Positions 1-9,371 of a stretch of 64,000 nt of DNA are shown here, piece by piece. Under the pieces are notes generated by a model that was not told where the DNA came from, made no database searches, and was given only the letters and a program-made list of their open reading frames with translations. Where the stretch lies: contig OY820914.1 in the NCBI GenBank assembly GCA_963682005.1, positions 1,240,001 through 1,304,000 of the forward strand, read 5' to 3'. Numbering within the stretch: the stretch's first letter is position 1; the number at the start of each line of letters is the position of its first letter. The translations under genes and the position numbers were made by a program. The DNA is from CAIYUC01 sp963682005. Lineage in GTDB: Bacteria > Bacteroidota > Bacteroidia > Bacteroidales > FEN-979.

Positions 1-2
1 GC

Positions 3-1358
3 GGGTGCATCATCATTTCCAATGCGGTAACGAATATGGATATCAGGAATAATATCCTGAAAAATTCACTGCTCCCGGTATCCGGTACACCTGCATCCAA
101 GACATACGGAATTTACAGCATGGCACCTGCATCATCTTATACAAGCCTTGACAACAATGATTATTATATCACCGGAATCGGTCCATACATCGGCGTTTTA
201 AACAATACAACCGATTACGCGACACTGGCCTCGTGGCAATCGGCGACGGGCAAAGATCAGAATGCCGCGAACCTTGATCCCTGGTTCACCAGTCCGTCAT
301 ATCTTCTGCCCACCTCTGACACACTGAACAATCTTGGTGTATTCCTGGCAGATGTAACGACGGATATAACAGGTGCCACACGAAAAAATCCTCCTGATAT
401 CGGAGCCTATGAATTCGGGGTGAATGTTTTTGTAACAACCGATGCGGCAACCGGTGTGGGATCCTCAACAGCAACACTGAACGGCACCATCACTGCCAAT
501 GAGTATATCGTAAGCAGCTATTTCGACTATGGATTCACTACTGCCTACGGGAATGTTGCAACAGGCGATCCTTCTTCCATCACGGGGGGAACTCCCGCTT
601 CGGTGACAGCTTCACTTTCACTTCTTGACCCTCATACAACCTACCATTTCAGGGCAAGAGGCCTTACTTCAGACGGCCATCTTGTTTTTGGCAGGGATAT
701 GACGTTTACAACAGAAGCCGGTAACAGGACACTGAACCTCAAAGCCTACATCGAAGGACTGTTTTCGCAGGATCTTATGATGATGAATAAAGTACAGGAT
801 TGCACAGACGGGGCTGTTACTTATGAAATATTCACCGGGAATATTGCCGACACACTCACAATTCTGCTGGCAAATCCCACAGACCCCTGGGATTATGCAT
901 TCCAGGCCAGCGGAATACCGCTAAACCAGAATGGAACAATGACAATTTCTCTTCCCCCTACCTATTCCGGAAACTATTATATTGTCATAAAACACCGCGC
1001 CGGGGTTGAAACGTGGAGCGCTGCACCGGTTTCATTCAACGCTTATTACATCAACTATGATTTTACAAATGCAGCAGGACAGGCATTCGGAAATAATCAA
1101 AAGAATCTTGTTCCCGAATCATCGGTCTTTGGGATCTACAGCGGAGATGTAACAAGTATGTTCGATAGCCAGGATGGGTATATTGACATTTTCGACAACA
1201 ATGCCGTATTCAATAATGCTCAATTTGGCCTCTTTGGTTATATGGCTGAAGATCTGAACGGAGATGCCTTTATTGACATCTTTGATATGGCCATCGTTTT
1301 CAATAATATGCAGTACGGAATTGGCATGAACACCCCTCCGAATCCGGGGAAGAAATAA
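3..1358 (+). CDS. Right-handed beta-helix surface protein with C-terminal dockerin-like module (5' end missing)
   Basis: The reading frame is open to the left edge, so only the last 451 residues are visible. The first 25 or so read like parallel beta-helix rungs (GCIIISNAVTN, MDIRNNILKN). A fibronectin-III-like segment follows at roughly residues 140-240. The last 200 residues form a module ending in two dockerin-like calcium-loop segments (DGYIDIFDNN and DLNGDAFIDIFD) and the tail NTPPNPGKK. Nearly the same 200-residue module ends the protein at 18310-19401. No T9SS sorting domain is seen. An extracellular adhesive or carbohydrate-related role is inferred from the domain types only. The ATG at 36 is probably not the true start, because the beta-helix pattern continues upstream of it. 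Confidence 0.8.
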   Translation, partial: GCIIISNAVTNMDIRNNILKNSLLPVSGTPASKTYGIYSMAPASSYTSLDNNDYYITGIGPYIGVLNNTTDYATLASWQSATGKDQNAANLDPWFTSPSYLLPTSDTLNNLGVFLADVTTDITGATRKNPPDIGAYEFGVNVFVTTDAATGVGSSTATLNGTITANEYIVSSYFDYGFTTAYGNVATGDPSSITGGTPASVTASLSLLDPHTTYHFRARGLTSDGHLVFGRDMTFTTEAGNRTLNLKAYIEGLFSQDLMMMNKVQDCTDGAVTYEIFTGNIADTLTILLANPTDPWDYAFQASGIPLNQNGTMTISLPPTYSGNYYIVIKHRAGVETWSAAPVSFNAYYINYDFTNAAGQAFGNNQKNLVPESSVFGIYSGDVTSMFDSQDGYIDIFDNNAVFNNAQFGLFGYMAEDLNGDAFIDIFDMAIVFNNMQYGIGMNTPPNPGKK

Positions 1359-1362
1359 GCCC

Positions 1363-1408
1363 CAATTTTGACCCTGACAGGGTCCAGGACCCTGTCAGGG
1401 TCAAATTG
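1363..1408. terminator. Long near-perfect hairpin after the dockerin gene
   Basis: Arms 1363-1385 and 1387-1408 are reverse complements except for one extra T, with a single-base loop. Each arm contains its own palindrome (GACCCTGACAGGGTC and GACCCTGTCAGGGTC), so alternative folds exist. It starts five bases after the stop codon and could end transcription, but there is no clean T-run. It may equally be a mobile palindrome. Confidence 0.5.
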
Positions 1409-1510
1409 AATACTGGTTTTTGGTTAATGATGAATCCGTTCAGCTGAGGGTGCCGCAGAAAACCGCGACACCCTTGGTGTTTGAATCGCTCCAAAAAAGG
1501 GAAATATTAC

Positions 1511-2071
1511 TTAACTGCCTTGCCGTTCAATGACGGTCTCTTTTATTTTTCTCAGGTAAATAGAAAGATAAAACAGAACCGCTCCTGTCACGATCAAAAG
1601 AAAACCTATCAGTTTCCCCACGAAACCTGCAACCTCGAACGGCTTGAAAACGAGGATAAGCCCGGTAATCAGCGTCAGGATCCCGTTGAAAAGGATTACA
1701 TAGTTGTTTGCCTGTGTTTTCTTTGTTATCACAAGGAGGATCAGCTGGAAAACACCCAGGATGGATGCCCATGCCCCCAGAAGGATAAAAAAGATACGGA
1801 TCGAAAGATCGGGAAAGAGGAGGATGAACAACCCGATCGCCAGGTATAGCACGGCCAGTATGAAGCTGGTGAAGACCTGTTTCTCCTTGTTCAGGTTGAT
1901 GATTGCAATCACAAGCTGTACCAGTCCGACAGCAAGAATGATCCCGCCGAATACCCGCATGATGGTGCTGATCGTTTCTTCAGTAAAAAAGAGGAACAGG
2001 ATTCCTGCCAGTAATGCGATGATCCCGTTAAGCATAAGGAACCACCAGTTTTTAAACGTTTTTGCTTCCAT
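1511..2071 (-). CDS. HdeD-family (DUF308) membrane protein
   Basis: This 186-residue protein is almost entirely hydrophobic, with about six predicted membrane helices arranged as repeated two-helix units such as NGIIALLAGILFLFF and GIILAVGLVQLVIAI. It ends in a short basic cytoplasmic tail. Length and pattern fit the DUF308/HdeD family. E. coli HdeD is linked to acid resistance, but most homologues have no known function. It is the last gene of a minus-strand run (GH3-like, LysE-like, HdeD-like). The start follows the N-terminus MEAKTFKNWW, a hydrophilic lead into the first helix. Confidence 0.8.
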   Translation of the reverse strand: MEAKTFKNWWFLMLNGIIALLAGILFLFFTEETISTIMRVFGGIILAVGLVQLVIAIINLNKEKQVFTSFILAVLYLAIGLFILLFPDLSIRIFFILLGAWASILGVFQLILLVITKKTQANNYVILFNGILTLITGLILVFKPFEVAGFVGKLIGFLLIVTGAVLFYLSIYLRKIKETVIERQGS

Positions 2072-2112
2072 TGTATCAGGATTAATAATGTTTCAGATGA
2101 TTTCTCAATGAA

Positions 2113-2763
2113 TTAATTCCATGGTCCCGGGATTTTCCACAAGACATTTACGATGACGAAAATTCCGAAAAGCATGAAGATCACGCCGACAATCCGGTTG
2201 ATCCAGAGCTTTACATAAGGGTTATTGGCAATCTTAATCTTGTTTGCGAGCAGGCACTTAGCAATATCCGTGGTAAGAATCGTACCTAAGGTGCCTGAAA
2301 AAAACATGATCACGGCCATCTTGTTGCCCCGGTATGACGAACTGATTGCAACAACCGAAGTGATCCAGAACCCCCAAAGAAAAGGGTTTGCGATATTCAG
2401 TAAAAAACCTTTGAAAAAATAAGGGATGGGCCCTCTGTGCTTTACTTTGATCTCATTGATCGCCTCGATGTGCTCGTTCAGCTGTACTTTCCTCGTTGCA
2501 GAGAACAAGCCGAAGATCAGAAGGATCCCGCCGCCGATCAAACCGAAAATAATGTGTGTGTCATTATTGATCACGATCTGGGATGAACCGAAGAAAGCTG
2601 CAAAAACAACGATCACATCACTGAGGAAAATCCCGAATACCAGGAAAAGTCCTGTTTTGATTCCATGCTTGATGCTGGTCTGCAAAAGGGCAAAAAGAGC
2701 CGGCCCGAGACTGATCGAAACACTGATCCCTAAGATAATTCCTTCAAAAAGAGGATGTAACAC
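2113..2763 (-). CDS. LysE/RhtB-family amino-acid exporter
   Basis: This 216-residue integral membrane protein has about six helices. The family's N-terminal pattern, a helix with SLGPALFALLQTS, is present, followed by the polar loop near residues 90-110 and the ANPFLWGFW segment typical of LysE translocators. Members export amino acids or related small metabolites across the inner membrane; the substrate cannot be read from the sequence. It lies 41 bases upstream of the HdeD-like gene on the same strand, so co-transcription is possible. Confidence 0.82.
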   Translation of the reverse strand: MLHPLFEGIILGISVSISLGPALFALLQTSIKHGIKTGLFLVFGIFLSDVIVVFAAFFGSSQIVINNDTHIIFGLIGGGILLIFGLFSATRKVQLNEHIEAINEIKVKHRGPIPYFFKGFLLNIANPFLWGFWITSVVAISSSYRGNKMAVIMFFSGTLGTILTTDIAKCLLANKIKIANNPYVKLWINRIVGVIFMLFGIFVIVNVLWKIPGPWN

Positions 2764-2856
2764 CAGTTATTAATTATGAATTATGAATTTGATTAACCTG
2801 GAAAACAACTATTTATCTTTGTTACCTAATTTTTTTCTCATCACCTCATCACTTCA

Positions 2857-4389
2857 TCACCTCATTAGCTTAACATGCTTTTCCCACTCCTCAAGCTGGC
2901 TGTTCTTCAGCACCCGTGGGAACTTATTTGCTCCGCCTTCTTTTCCCTTCATCTTCATCCAGTCATAAAATAAATGCAAAGGAAGCACTTCTGCATAAAC
3001 ATTCCGGATTGCTTCGGATCGTTCAACCCGGTAATCATCATTGAGCGCTTTCAGGAACTCGTCGATTTTCGTTGCTGCCACCTCCGGATCAATCGTATCA
3101 TTGGTTCCAAGGTACCATTTGTGTGAAAAGAGGCTTCCTTCGCAGATACCAGCCACCGCGAACTCATTGATCTTGATATTGAATTCTTCCTGGAGAAGTG
3201 TGATGGCCCGGTTCATATTATCCTGTGAAAGGTGCTCCCCGCAAAGGCTCAGGAAATGCTTCGTGCGCCCGGTAAGGATGATTTCACTCTTTTCCTTTGA
3301 TGTAAACCGGATCGTATCACCGATCAGGTAACGCCATGTGCCTGAACACGTCGAAACAAGCAGCGCATACTCCCTGTTTTCCTCAACATCAGCAATGGTG
3401 ATAGCCCTTGCCTGCGGAAGAAGGTTCCCTTCCTGGTCAAAATTCGTGTCGTTGTATGGAATAAACTCGTAGAAGATCCCGTTATCCAGGATCATCGTCA
3501 TTGTTTTCACATTCCATGGCTGCTGATAGGCAATGTATCCTTCAGAGGCAAGGTATGATTCGTTGTAAACGATCGGATGGCCGAGCAGCCGCTCAAAGCT
3601 TTTCAGGTAAGGATCGAAGCAGACACCACTGTGGACATATGCTGACAGGTTGGGCCAGACTTCATGTATGTTGTGCACATGGTAGTTCGCAATGATCTTT
3701 TCAAGGATGATCTGGATCCACGCCGGAACACCTACAATGATCCCGATGTCCCAATTCCCAGCATTCATGACAATATCATTCAGCTTTACCGACCATTCCT
3801 GCTCCCTGGAAATACGTAAACCGGGCTTATAGAAATGCTGGAACCAGAACGGGAGAGATCCTGCGGTAATGCCGGAAAGGTCCCCCTGGTAATAGGTGCC
3901 GTTGTACTGGAGATGTGTGCTGCCGCCGATCATAAGGACACCCTTTTCGTAAAATTCATCCGGGAAATTGTATTTGGTGGTTGTCACAAGGAGGCGGGTG
4001 CTGGCTTTCCTTATCGCATGCAGCATATCGTTCGTAACAGGAATATGTTTGGAAGACGCTTCCGACGTTCCTGAAGTCAGTGCAAAGTACTTAACCTTGC
4101 CTGGCCAGGTCACCCATGATTCCCCGTTGAGGCTCCTGTACCACCAGTTCCTGAACATCGAGCTGTAATCATGGATCGGCACAGTCTCCCTGAATTCCTC
4201 CATGAACCCTGGGTATTCTGCGAATTCCGAAAACCCGTAATGTACCCCGAATGCCGTTTCCTGCGCACGAATAAGCAGCTTTCGCAATTCTTTCTTCTGA
4301 AGTGCCAGCGGGTTGAAATTCCTCCGTATGTCGAGGGGAAACTGCCTTAACGCGTACGCGGTTTTGATTATAGACCCCAGGAATGGCAT
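2857..4389 (-). CDS. GH3-family acyl-adenylate/amide synthetase-like protein
   Basis: The 510-residue protein matches the GH3 auxin-responsive family common in Bacteroidota. It has the ATP-binding stretch YFALTSGTSEASSKHIP near residues 100-120, the LMIGGSTHLQ and YVHSGVCFDPY segments, and the hinge-like TGRTKHFLSLCGEHLS near residue 375. Plant GH3 enzymes join amino acids to acyl acids through an acyl-adenylate; the bacterial substrates are unknown. No signal peptide or membrane helix is seen, so it is probably cytoplasmic. The length is near the family's usual 500 residues, with no frame disruption. Confidence 0.85.
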   Translation of the reverse strand: MPFLGSIIKTAYALRQFPLDIRRNFNPLALQKKELRKLLIRAQETAFGVHYGFSEFAEYPGFMEEFRETVPIHDYSSMFRNWWYRSLNGESWVTWPGKVKYFALTSGTSEASSKHIPVTNDMLHAIRKASTRLLVTTTKYNFPDEFYEKGVLMIGGSTHLQYNGTYYQGDLSGITAGSLPFWFQHFYKPGLRISREQEWSVKLNDIVMNAGNWDIGIIVGVPAWIQIILEKIIANYHVHNIHEVWPNLSAYVHSGVCFDPYLKSFERLLGHPIVYNESYLASEGYIAYQQPWNVKTMTMILDNGIFYEFIPYNDTNFDQEGNLLPQARAITIADVEENREYALLVSTCSGTWRYLIGDTIRFTSKEKSEIILTGRTKHFLSLCGEHLSQDNMNRAITLLQEEFNIKINEFAVAGICEGSLFSHKWYLGTNDTIDPEVAATKIDEFLKALNDDYRVERSEAIRNVYAEVLPLHLFYDWMKMKGKEGGANKFPRVLKNSQLEEWEKHVKLMR

Positions 4390-4466
4390 AAGAAGCCGTT
4401 GAATTTCTTTTTGGAAGGGTAAAATTAAAAAATTCTTGATAACTTTCGATACTCTAAACCGACCTC

Positions 4467-5537
4467 ATGAAGAAAAGAACCAGGAAGCTATTATGGATCC
4501 TCCTTTGTTTGTCCCTCTTTATCTTCCTTTCTCTTTCCGGGATCATTCTTTTCTTAATGGTTACAGAATATAAACCGGAGCCAATGACAACGCTTGGCGG
4601 AAATTTAATTTCCGCCAAGCCTGTTCCAGGTTCCGCCCGGCTTACTTTTCTGACATGGAACATCGGCTATGCCGGACTCGGGAAGGAAATGGATTTCTTT
4701 TATGAAGGCGGAACGAAGGTAAGGCCCTCCGGGGAACAGTATGATCGCTATATATCGGGAATCAGCAATTTTCTGGCAGGGCAGGTATCGGCCGATTTCA
4801 TCTTCCTTCAGGAAGTGGATAAGGATGCAAAAAGAAGCTACCATAAGGACCAGGAGAAGATCATTGGCGGGGTTCTCAACGATCATTACTCCGCTTTTGC
4901 CATCAACTATAACTGCCGGTTTGTTCCTGTGCCGTTGCATTCCCCGATGGGAGGTGTAATTTCCGGGATTGCTGCATTTAGCCGGTTCAGTCCGGCCAGG
5001 GTGGTCAGGCACAGCTATGAAGCAATGTTTCCCTGGCCGAAGAGGCTTGTCTTCCTGAAGCGGTGCTTCCTGGAGGAAAGATTCCCGCTCGCCAACGGAA
5101 AAGACCTGGTGATCGTAAACCTGCATAATTCCACCTATGATGAAGGTGGCTTCCTGCGGAATACCGAACTGGCCCAGCTTAAAGAATTCATTGATCTTGA
5201 ATGGGAAAAAAGGAATTACATTGTCATTGGCGGTGACTGGAATATGAATCCGAGAGGTTTTATCCCCATGGCTGTCGCTACGGGAGACAAGGTTCATTCA
5301 ATATCGCCGGGGTTCAGTGAAATATTTCTCCCGGGCTGGCAGTTTGCCTACGATCCGACCTCTCCCACGAACAGGGATGTAAATAGTTCGTATATAAAAG
5401 GAAAAACAGGAACAACAATCATTGATTTCTTCGTAGTTTCGCCTAATATTAGTGTTTTATCTGTTGAGACCCTGAACACCGGTTTTGAATATTCCGATCA
5501 TCTGCCGGTCAGGATCAGCATCAGGTTGAACGAATAA
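4467..5537 (+). CDS. Membrane-anchored endonuclease/exonuclease/phosphatase-fold protein
   Basis: The 356-residue protein has one N-terminal membrane helix (residues 9-31) and then a complete EEP (DNase I-like) domain. The metal and catalytic motifs are present: TWNIGYAGL, FLQEVDKDA, VIVNLHNSTYDEGG, GGDWNMNP and SDHLPV. Family members cut phosphodiester bonds in nucleic acids, phosphoinositides or sphingomyelin; the substrate here is unknown. The anchor suggests an exported active domain. It is followed after 10 bases by the RluA-type gene. Confidence 0.82.
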   Translation: MKKRTRKLLWILLCLSLFIFLSLSGIILFLMVTEYKPEPMTTLGGNLISAKPVPGSARLTFLTWNIGYAGLGKEMDFFYEGGTKVRPSGEQYDRYISGISNFLAGQVSADFIFLQEVDKDAKRSYHKDQEKIIGGVLNDHYSAFAINYNCRFVPVPLHSPMGGVISGIAAFSRFSPARVVRHSYEAMFPWPKRLVFLKRCFLEERFPLANGKDLVIVNLHNSTYDEGGFLRNTELAQLKEFIDLEWEKRNYIVIGGDWNMNPRGFIPMAVATGDKVHSISPGFSEIFLPGWQFAYDPTSPTNRDVNSSYIKGKTGTTIIDFFVVSPNISVLSVETLNTGFEYSDHLPVRISIRLNE

Positions 5538-5547
5538 ACCAGATAAT

Positions 5548-6423
5548 ATGAAAATCCGTCCGACGGAAAAAATTTCTCTCATTGATCTTTTGATGAAGGA
5601 ATTCAGGGATGCATCCAGATCCTCCGTAAAAAAGATGATCCAGCATGGAAACCTGAAGGTAAACGGCAAAACCGTTACGAACCCGGTTACGCTGCTTGAT
5701 CCCGGGGATGAAGCGGAGTATACCCGGTACCGGATGACGGCAAACACACAGGGATCACCGTTTCCTGTTCTTTTTGAAGATGAGTATCTGATCTTTGTTG
5801 AAAAGCCTGCCGGTCTGCTTACTTATGGCGAAAGAGGAACTGTGGGAACTTCTGTATATCGGGAGGTGCTCGGGTATCTCCAGGAGCGATCCAAAGGAAA
5901 AGAACGGATCTTTGTGGTTCATCGCCTTGATAAGGAAGTTTCCGGGATTTTGCTTTTTGCGAAAAGCGAAGAGATCCAACAGAAGATCAAAGAGAACTGG
6001 AAAGAAACGGAAAAGCTGTATTATGCCCTGGTTGAAGGACGCCCCCGTATTCCTGAAGACACCCTCCGTCATTGGCTGAAGGAAACGAACACCCAGAAAA
6101 TGTACATTACCCAGGAATCGCCGGAGTCCAAGCTGGCAGTCACACAGTACCGAACACTGAAGGAGATGGAATCTCATACATTCCTGGAGATCAGGATAGA
6201 AACGGGCCGGAAAAACCAGATCAGGGTTCAGCTTGCCGCCATCGGATGCCCCATTGTCGGTGACAGGAAATATGGCTCCAGGGATAAATACAAGAGACAG
6301 ATCCGCCTTCACGCATTTTCATTCTCCTTTTCACACCCGGTTACCGGTGAACCGTTGAAAATTGAAAGCCGGCTTCCTCACAGTTTTCTGAAACTGAATG
6401 AAAAAGACGAACATTATAAGTGA
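5548..6423 (+). CDS. RluA-family pseudouridine synthase
   Basis: The 291-residue enzyme has an N-terminal S4 RNA-binding domain (about residues 5-60) and a catalytic domain with the RluA signature HRLDKEVSG. The aspartate nucleophile is D128. The later motif GRKNQIRVQLAAIGCPIVGD is also present. It converts specific uridines of rRNA or tRNA to pseudouridine; which site it modifies cannot be told from sequence. The signature has EV where TS or VS is more usual, a tolerated variation. The gene is intact and probably co-transcribed with the upstream EEP gene. Confidence 0.9.
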   Translation: MKIRPTEKISLIDLLMKEFRDASRSSVKKMIQHGNLKVNGKTVTNPVTLLDPGDEAEYTRYRMTANTQGSPFPVLFEDEYLIFVEKPAGLLTYGERGTVGTSVYREVLGYLQERSKGKERIFVVHRLDKEVSGILLFAKSEEIQQKIKENWKETEKLYYALVEGRPRIPEDTLRHWLKETNTQKMYITQESPESKLAVTQYRTLKEMESHTFLEIRIETGRKNQIRVQLAAIGCPIVGDRKYGSRDKYKRQIRLHAFSFSFSHPVTGEPLKIESRLPHSFLKLNEKDEHYK

Positions 6424-6470
6424 TTTCTTTGAACTATGAGATATTTCATATGCTCAAATCATTTATTCTC

Positions 6471-6501
6471 TTTGATCTGTCATATTAATTAACTACTTTT
6501 G
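6471..6501 (+). promoter_or_regulatory. Bacteroidota-type promoter for the TPR kinase gene
   Basis: TTTG at 6471-6474 is followed after exactly 19 bases by TACTTTTG at 6494-6501. This matches the Bacteroidota sigma-70 consensus TTTG-N19/21-TAnnTTTG. The start codon lies 20 bases downstream. Confidence 0.75.
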
Positions 6502-6520
6502 CGATACAACTTCATTAAAG

Positions 6521-8446
6521 ATGAAACTTGCCCGGAATTTTCTTTTAGGGCTCATTCTGACATTTACATTATTTCATTGCCTGGATGTTTTTGGCATTGC
6601 GGCCCCTGGAATAAAAAAAGTCGAGGCTTCTTCCCTCTCTGATACCATTCAGAAGCTGGACACTCTTGTGAGTGAGACAAGGATCGTCAACAGTAACCTT
6701 TCCCACAAATATGCCCGCATCGCCTATTCCCTGGCAACCAGGGCAGGAAGTCCGGAAGCGATCGTTCAGGCTTATATCATGTTTGGCATCAGCTACAGCA
6801 AAACTTACAAGGATTCGAGTTATTTCTATTTCATGAAGGCCATGAAACTGGCTGAAAATTCAGGCCGGCTGGATCAGAAGGTAAAAATCATCTACAATCT
6901 GGCGATTTTATACAAAGAAGCATATAACTACAAGCAGAGCGTCATTTTCCTGGATTCAACCATACGCCTTGCAGAGATCGCGAAAGAATACGAGTATATG
7001 ACCATGGCTTATAATCTACTGGGGAATATGCGTATTGATATTCATGATAATGTGGATGCCCAGCTGATGTACGAAACATCCTTTAAAATAGCCAGGGAAC
7101 ACCAACTTTATAAACAGATGGGGGTTGCAATGGGGAACCTGGCCAAGTTCCAGAACGATACGCGCAGATCAATAAAGATGCAGTATGAAGCGATTAATTA
7201 CCTGAAAAAAGCCAAGAGGACCGAAGAAGAGATTGCCTCCATTCTGATCAATATCGGGAACAGGCATACACGGCCTGATTCTGCCCTGTTCTATTATAAA
7301 AGCGCCCTGAAGTTCGCTGAATCCGGAAATTTACCTGAGATCGAATATGGTGCATACAACAATATGGCTTATATCTACCTTGATCTCGGTAATATTCCTG
7401 AAGCTGAATCCTGCCTGGTTGATCATGCAATTCCCCTGGCGATCCGGGAAAAAGATAACAGCTGGCTTTCTACACTATACGATTCCTATGCAGATATCCT
7501 TTCTGCCAAAGGCGCATACCAGGATGCTTTGAAGTGGCAGAAAAAAGCATTGAAGACAAGGATCCTTTCAGATACTTTACAGGCTTCCGACCAGGTGCGG
7601 TTACTTGCCACGTTACTGGATGTAAAAAACAAGGAGCTCACGATCCAGAACAAGGAAAAAGAGTTGCTCATCCAGCAGAACCGTTTGCAAACCACCCGGT
7701 TCTGGCTCATTTTTTCAGTACTGGTCATAATCGGCTCGGTATTCATAAGCCTCTGGCTGCAGCAAAGGAGCCATATGAAATTCCAGGTCCAGCAGATCAC
7801 CTCGGCCAAAAAGCTCATTGAAATGGAGGAAAGTGAAAAGGGACGTACTGCAAGGGAACTCCATGATATCACCGGGCAGCTGATCATGGGTATAACCGGG
7901 GCTATTGAAAACCTTGACATCCCGGATGAGAAGATCAAATCGGAGATCCGTGGCAAGATCAAGGATCTTGGAAAAAGCATCCGGCTTATTTCACACCGGA
8001 TGAACAAAGCCATGCTGGAACATTTTACGTTCAATGAGCTCATTACCGGACAATGTGAGGATATCCAAAAGCTTACGGGCATCCCGGTGTACCTGGAAAT
8101 GACGGAAGATTATACAGACCTCCAGGAAGAAATGGTATTGCATACATACAGGATTGTGCAGGAACTTCTGACGAACGCGAGCAAATACGTGAAGGATGGC
8201 CATGTCAATATCAGCCTTATCACCCAGAATGGGAACCTGATCTTATCTTATACCGATAATGGTCCTGGTTTTGAAACAACTGAATTAAAAAACAGTGGTA
8301 TGGGAATTATGAATATCTTTGAACGGGCAAAAGTGCTGGGAGGTCTGGCAAAATTATCCTCCTCCCCCGGCAATGGTACAAAATGGATCATTTCAATTCC
8401 TAAAAATCGTAAAAAATCATCAAGTTCTAAATCGTTCAATGTATGA
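6521..8446 (+). CDS. TPR-containing NarL-type sensor histidine kinase
   Basis: The 641-residue protein has a signal-like N-terminus, a periplasmic region of tetratricopeptide repeats (about residues 60-370), one membrane helix near 390-410, a coiled coil, and a HisKA_3 dimerization box with ARELHDITGQ in which H448 is the phosphoacceptor. A HATPase_c domain follows (ELLTNASKY, YTDNGPGFE, GMGIMNIFERA). It should sense an envelope signal and phosphorylate the LuxR-type regulator encoded next, whose gene overlaps its 3' end by four bases (ATGA). The ligand is unknown. Confidence 0.88.
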   Translation: MKLARNFLLGLILTFTLFHCLDVFGIAAPGIKKVEASSLSDTIQKLDTLVSETRIVNSNLSHKYARIAYSLATRAGSPEAIVQAYIMFGISYSKTYKDSSYFYFMKAMKLAENSGRLDQKVKIIYNLAILYKEAYNYKQSVIFLDSTIRLAEIAKEYEYMTMAYNLLGNMRIDIHDNVDAQLMYETSFKIAREHQLYKQMGVAMGNLAKFQNDTRRSIKMQYEAINYLKKAKRTEEEIASILINIGNRHTRPDSALFYYKSALKFAESGNLPEIEYGAYNNMAYIYLDLGNIPEAESCLVDHAIPLAIREKDNSWLSTLYDSYADILSAKGAYQDALKWQKKALKTRILSDTLQASDQVRLLATLLDVKNKELTIQNKEKELLIQQNRLQTTRFWLIFSVLVIIGSVFISLWLQQRSHMKFQVQQITSAKKLIEMEESEKGRTARELHDITGQLIMGITGAIENLDIPDEKIKSEIRGKIKDLGKSIRLISHRMNKAMLEHFTFNELITGQCEDIQKLTGIPVYLEMTEDYTDLQEEMVLHTYRIVQELLTNASKYVKDGHVNISLITQNGNLILSYTDNGPGFETTELKNSGMGIMNIFERAKVLGGLAKLSSSPGNGTKWIISIPKNRKKSSSSKSFNV

Positions 8447-9075
8447 TCAGGCTTTTTGTTATAGAAGACCATCCGATAATCGTGACGGGGCTGAGGAATC
8501 TCTTCAGGCCATCCCGCGATGAGGTTGAAATCTATTCAAGTGCAGCAACCGTTGAGGAGGCAATACAAAAGAACGACCCTGAGGCATTCGACATCATTCT
8601 CCTCGATCTCTGGCTACATTCGACCCCACCGTTGGAAAATGTAAAACGGCTTAAAGAAAAATTTCCTGATAAACCGATCGTCATCTTCACGTCAGAAGGA
8701 TCAACCCTTTGGCAACGGAAGATGTTTGAAGCCGGTGTTAAAGCCTATTTACTGAAAACAGCCGAAAAATCAGAGATCAAACTTACACTTGAAAAAGTCA
8801 TGCAGGGCATGACGGTCTTTGCCGGGATCATGGAAGAGGATTTCCTCCATAAAAAACTTGGTCACGATATCGCCAGCATTAAACGCTCCCTCACCGCAAA
8901 CCAGATGGAAATCGTACGGCTTCTTTCCAATGGAATGACACAGCAAAAAATAGCCGATATCAAAGGGACCACCGTATCAAACATCGAAAAAACCCTCAAA
9001 CACATCCGCGAGGTATGTGATGCCAAAAACAATACTGAACTGGTACGGATCCTTGTGGAGCATGGAATAATCTAA
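8443..9075 (+). CDS. LuxR/NarL-family response regulator
   Basis: The 210-residue protein has an N-terminal receiver domain (acidic pocket around E8-D9, phosphoacceptor D55 in LLDLW, conserved lysine in YLLKTAEKS) and a C-terminal LuxR-type helix-turn-helix (LTANQMEIVRLLSNGMTQQKIADI). Its start overlaps the kinase stop codon, which implies translational coupling and a cognate pair. The target genes are not known; the small exported protein at 9372 is the nearest downstream candidate. Confidence 0.9.
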   Translation: MIRLFVIEDHPIIVTGLRNLFRPSRDEVEIYSSAATVEEAIQKNDPEAFDIILLDLWLHSTPPLENVKRLKEKFPDKPIVIFTSEGSTLWQRKMFEAGVKAYLLKTAEKSEIKLTLEKVMQGMTVFAGIMEEDFLHKKLGHDIASIKRSLTANQMEIVRLLSNGMTQQKIADIKGTTVSNIEKTLKHIREVCDAKNNTELVRILVEHGII

Positions 9076-9169
9076 AACCTTTAAACCATATCATTGCTAT
9101 TTATACCCTGAGAATAACTGTTTTAAAATCCCTTTAGTTAGGGAAACCCGCCAAAAGAAAAAAAAGACT

Positions 9170-9199
9170 GGTGTGCTTCATGCACGCCGTTTTTTTTTA
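9170..9199 (+). terminator. Rho-independent terminator after the two-component pair
   Basis: The stem GGTGTGC/GCACGCC (7 bp, one G-T pair) with loop TTCAT is followed by G and a run of ten T. Confidence 0.75.
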
Positions 9200-9285
9200 T
9201 ATCTCCTTGATTTTTAATACCAATTCCGTTTTGATGTAACATTTCGTTCCGGTTTACCGTAAAAGAAAAACATTGAAAACCGCAA

Positions 9286-9316
9286 TTGACTTTAGTTTGT
9301 TTCCCATTTACCTTTG
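9286..9316 (+). promoter_or_regulatory. Promoter for the small exported protein gene
   Basis: TTG at 9286-9288 and TACCTTTG at 9309-9316 are separated by 20 bases, close to the Bacteroidota consensus. The start codon lies 55 bases downstream. Confidence 0.6.
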
Positions 9317-9371
9317 TTCACAGTCCAAATGAACCCTAGTTACATTATAAAATAACCAAATAACCAAAATC

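Noticed and set aside
4605..5297. 230-residue minus-strand frame opposite the EEP-fold gene
   Set aside because: The plus strand has all EEP motifs; the antisense frame shows no recognisable features.
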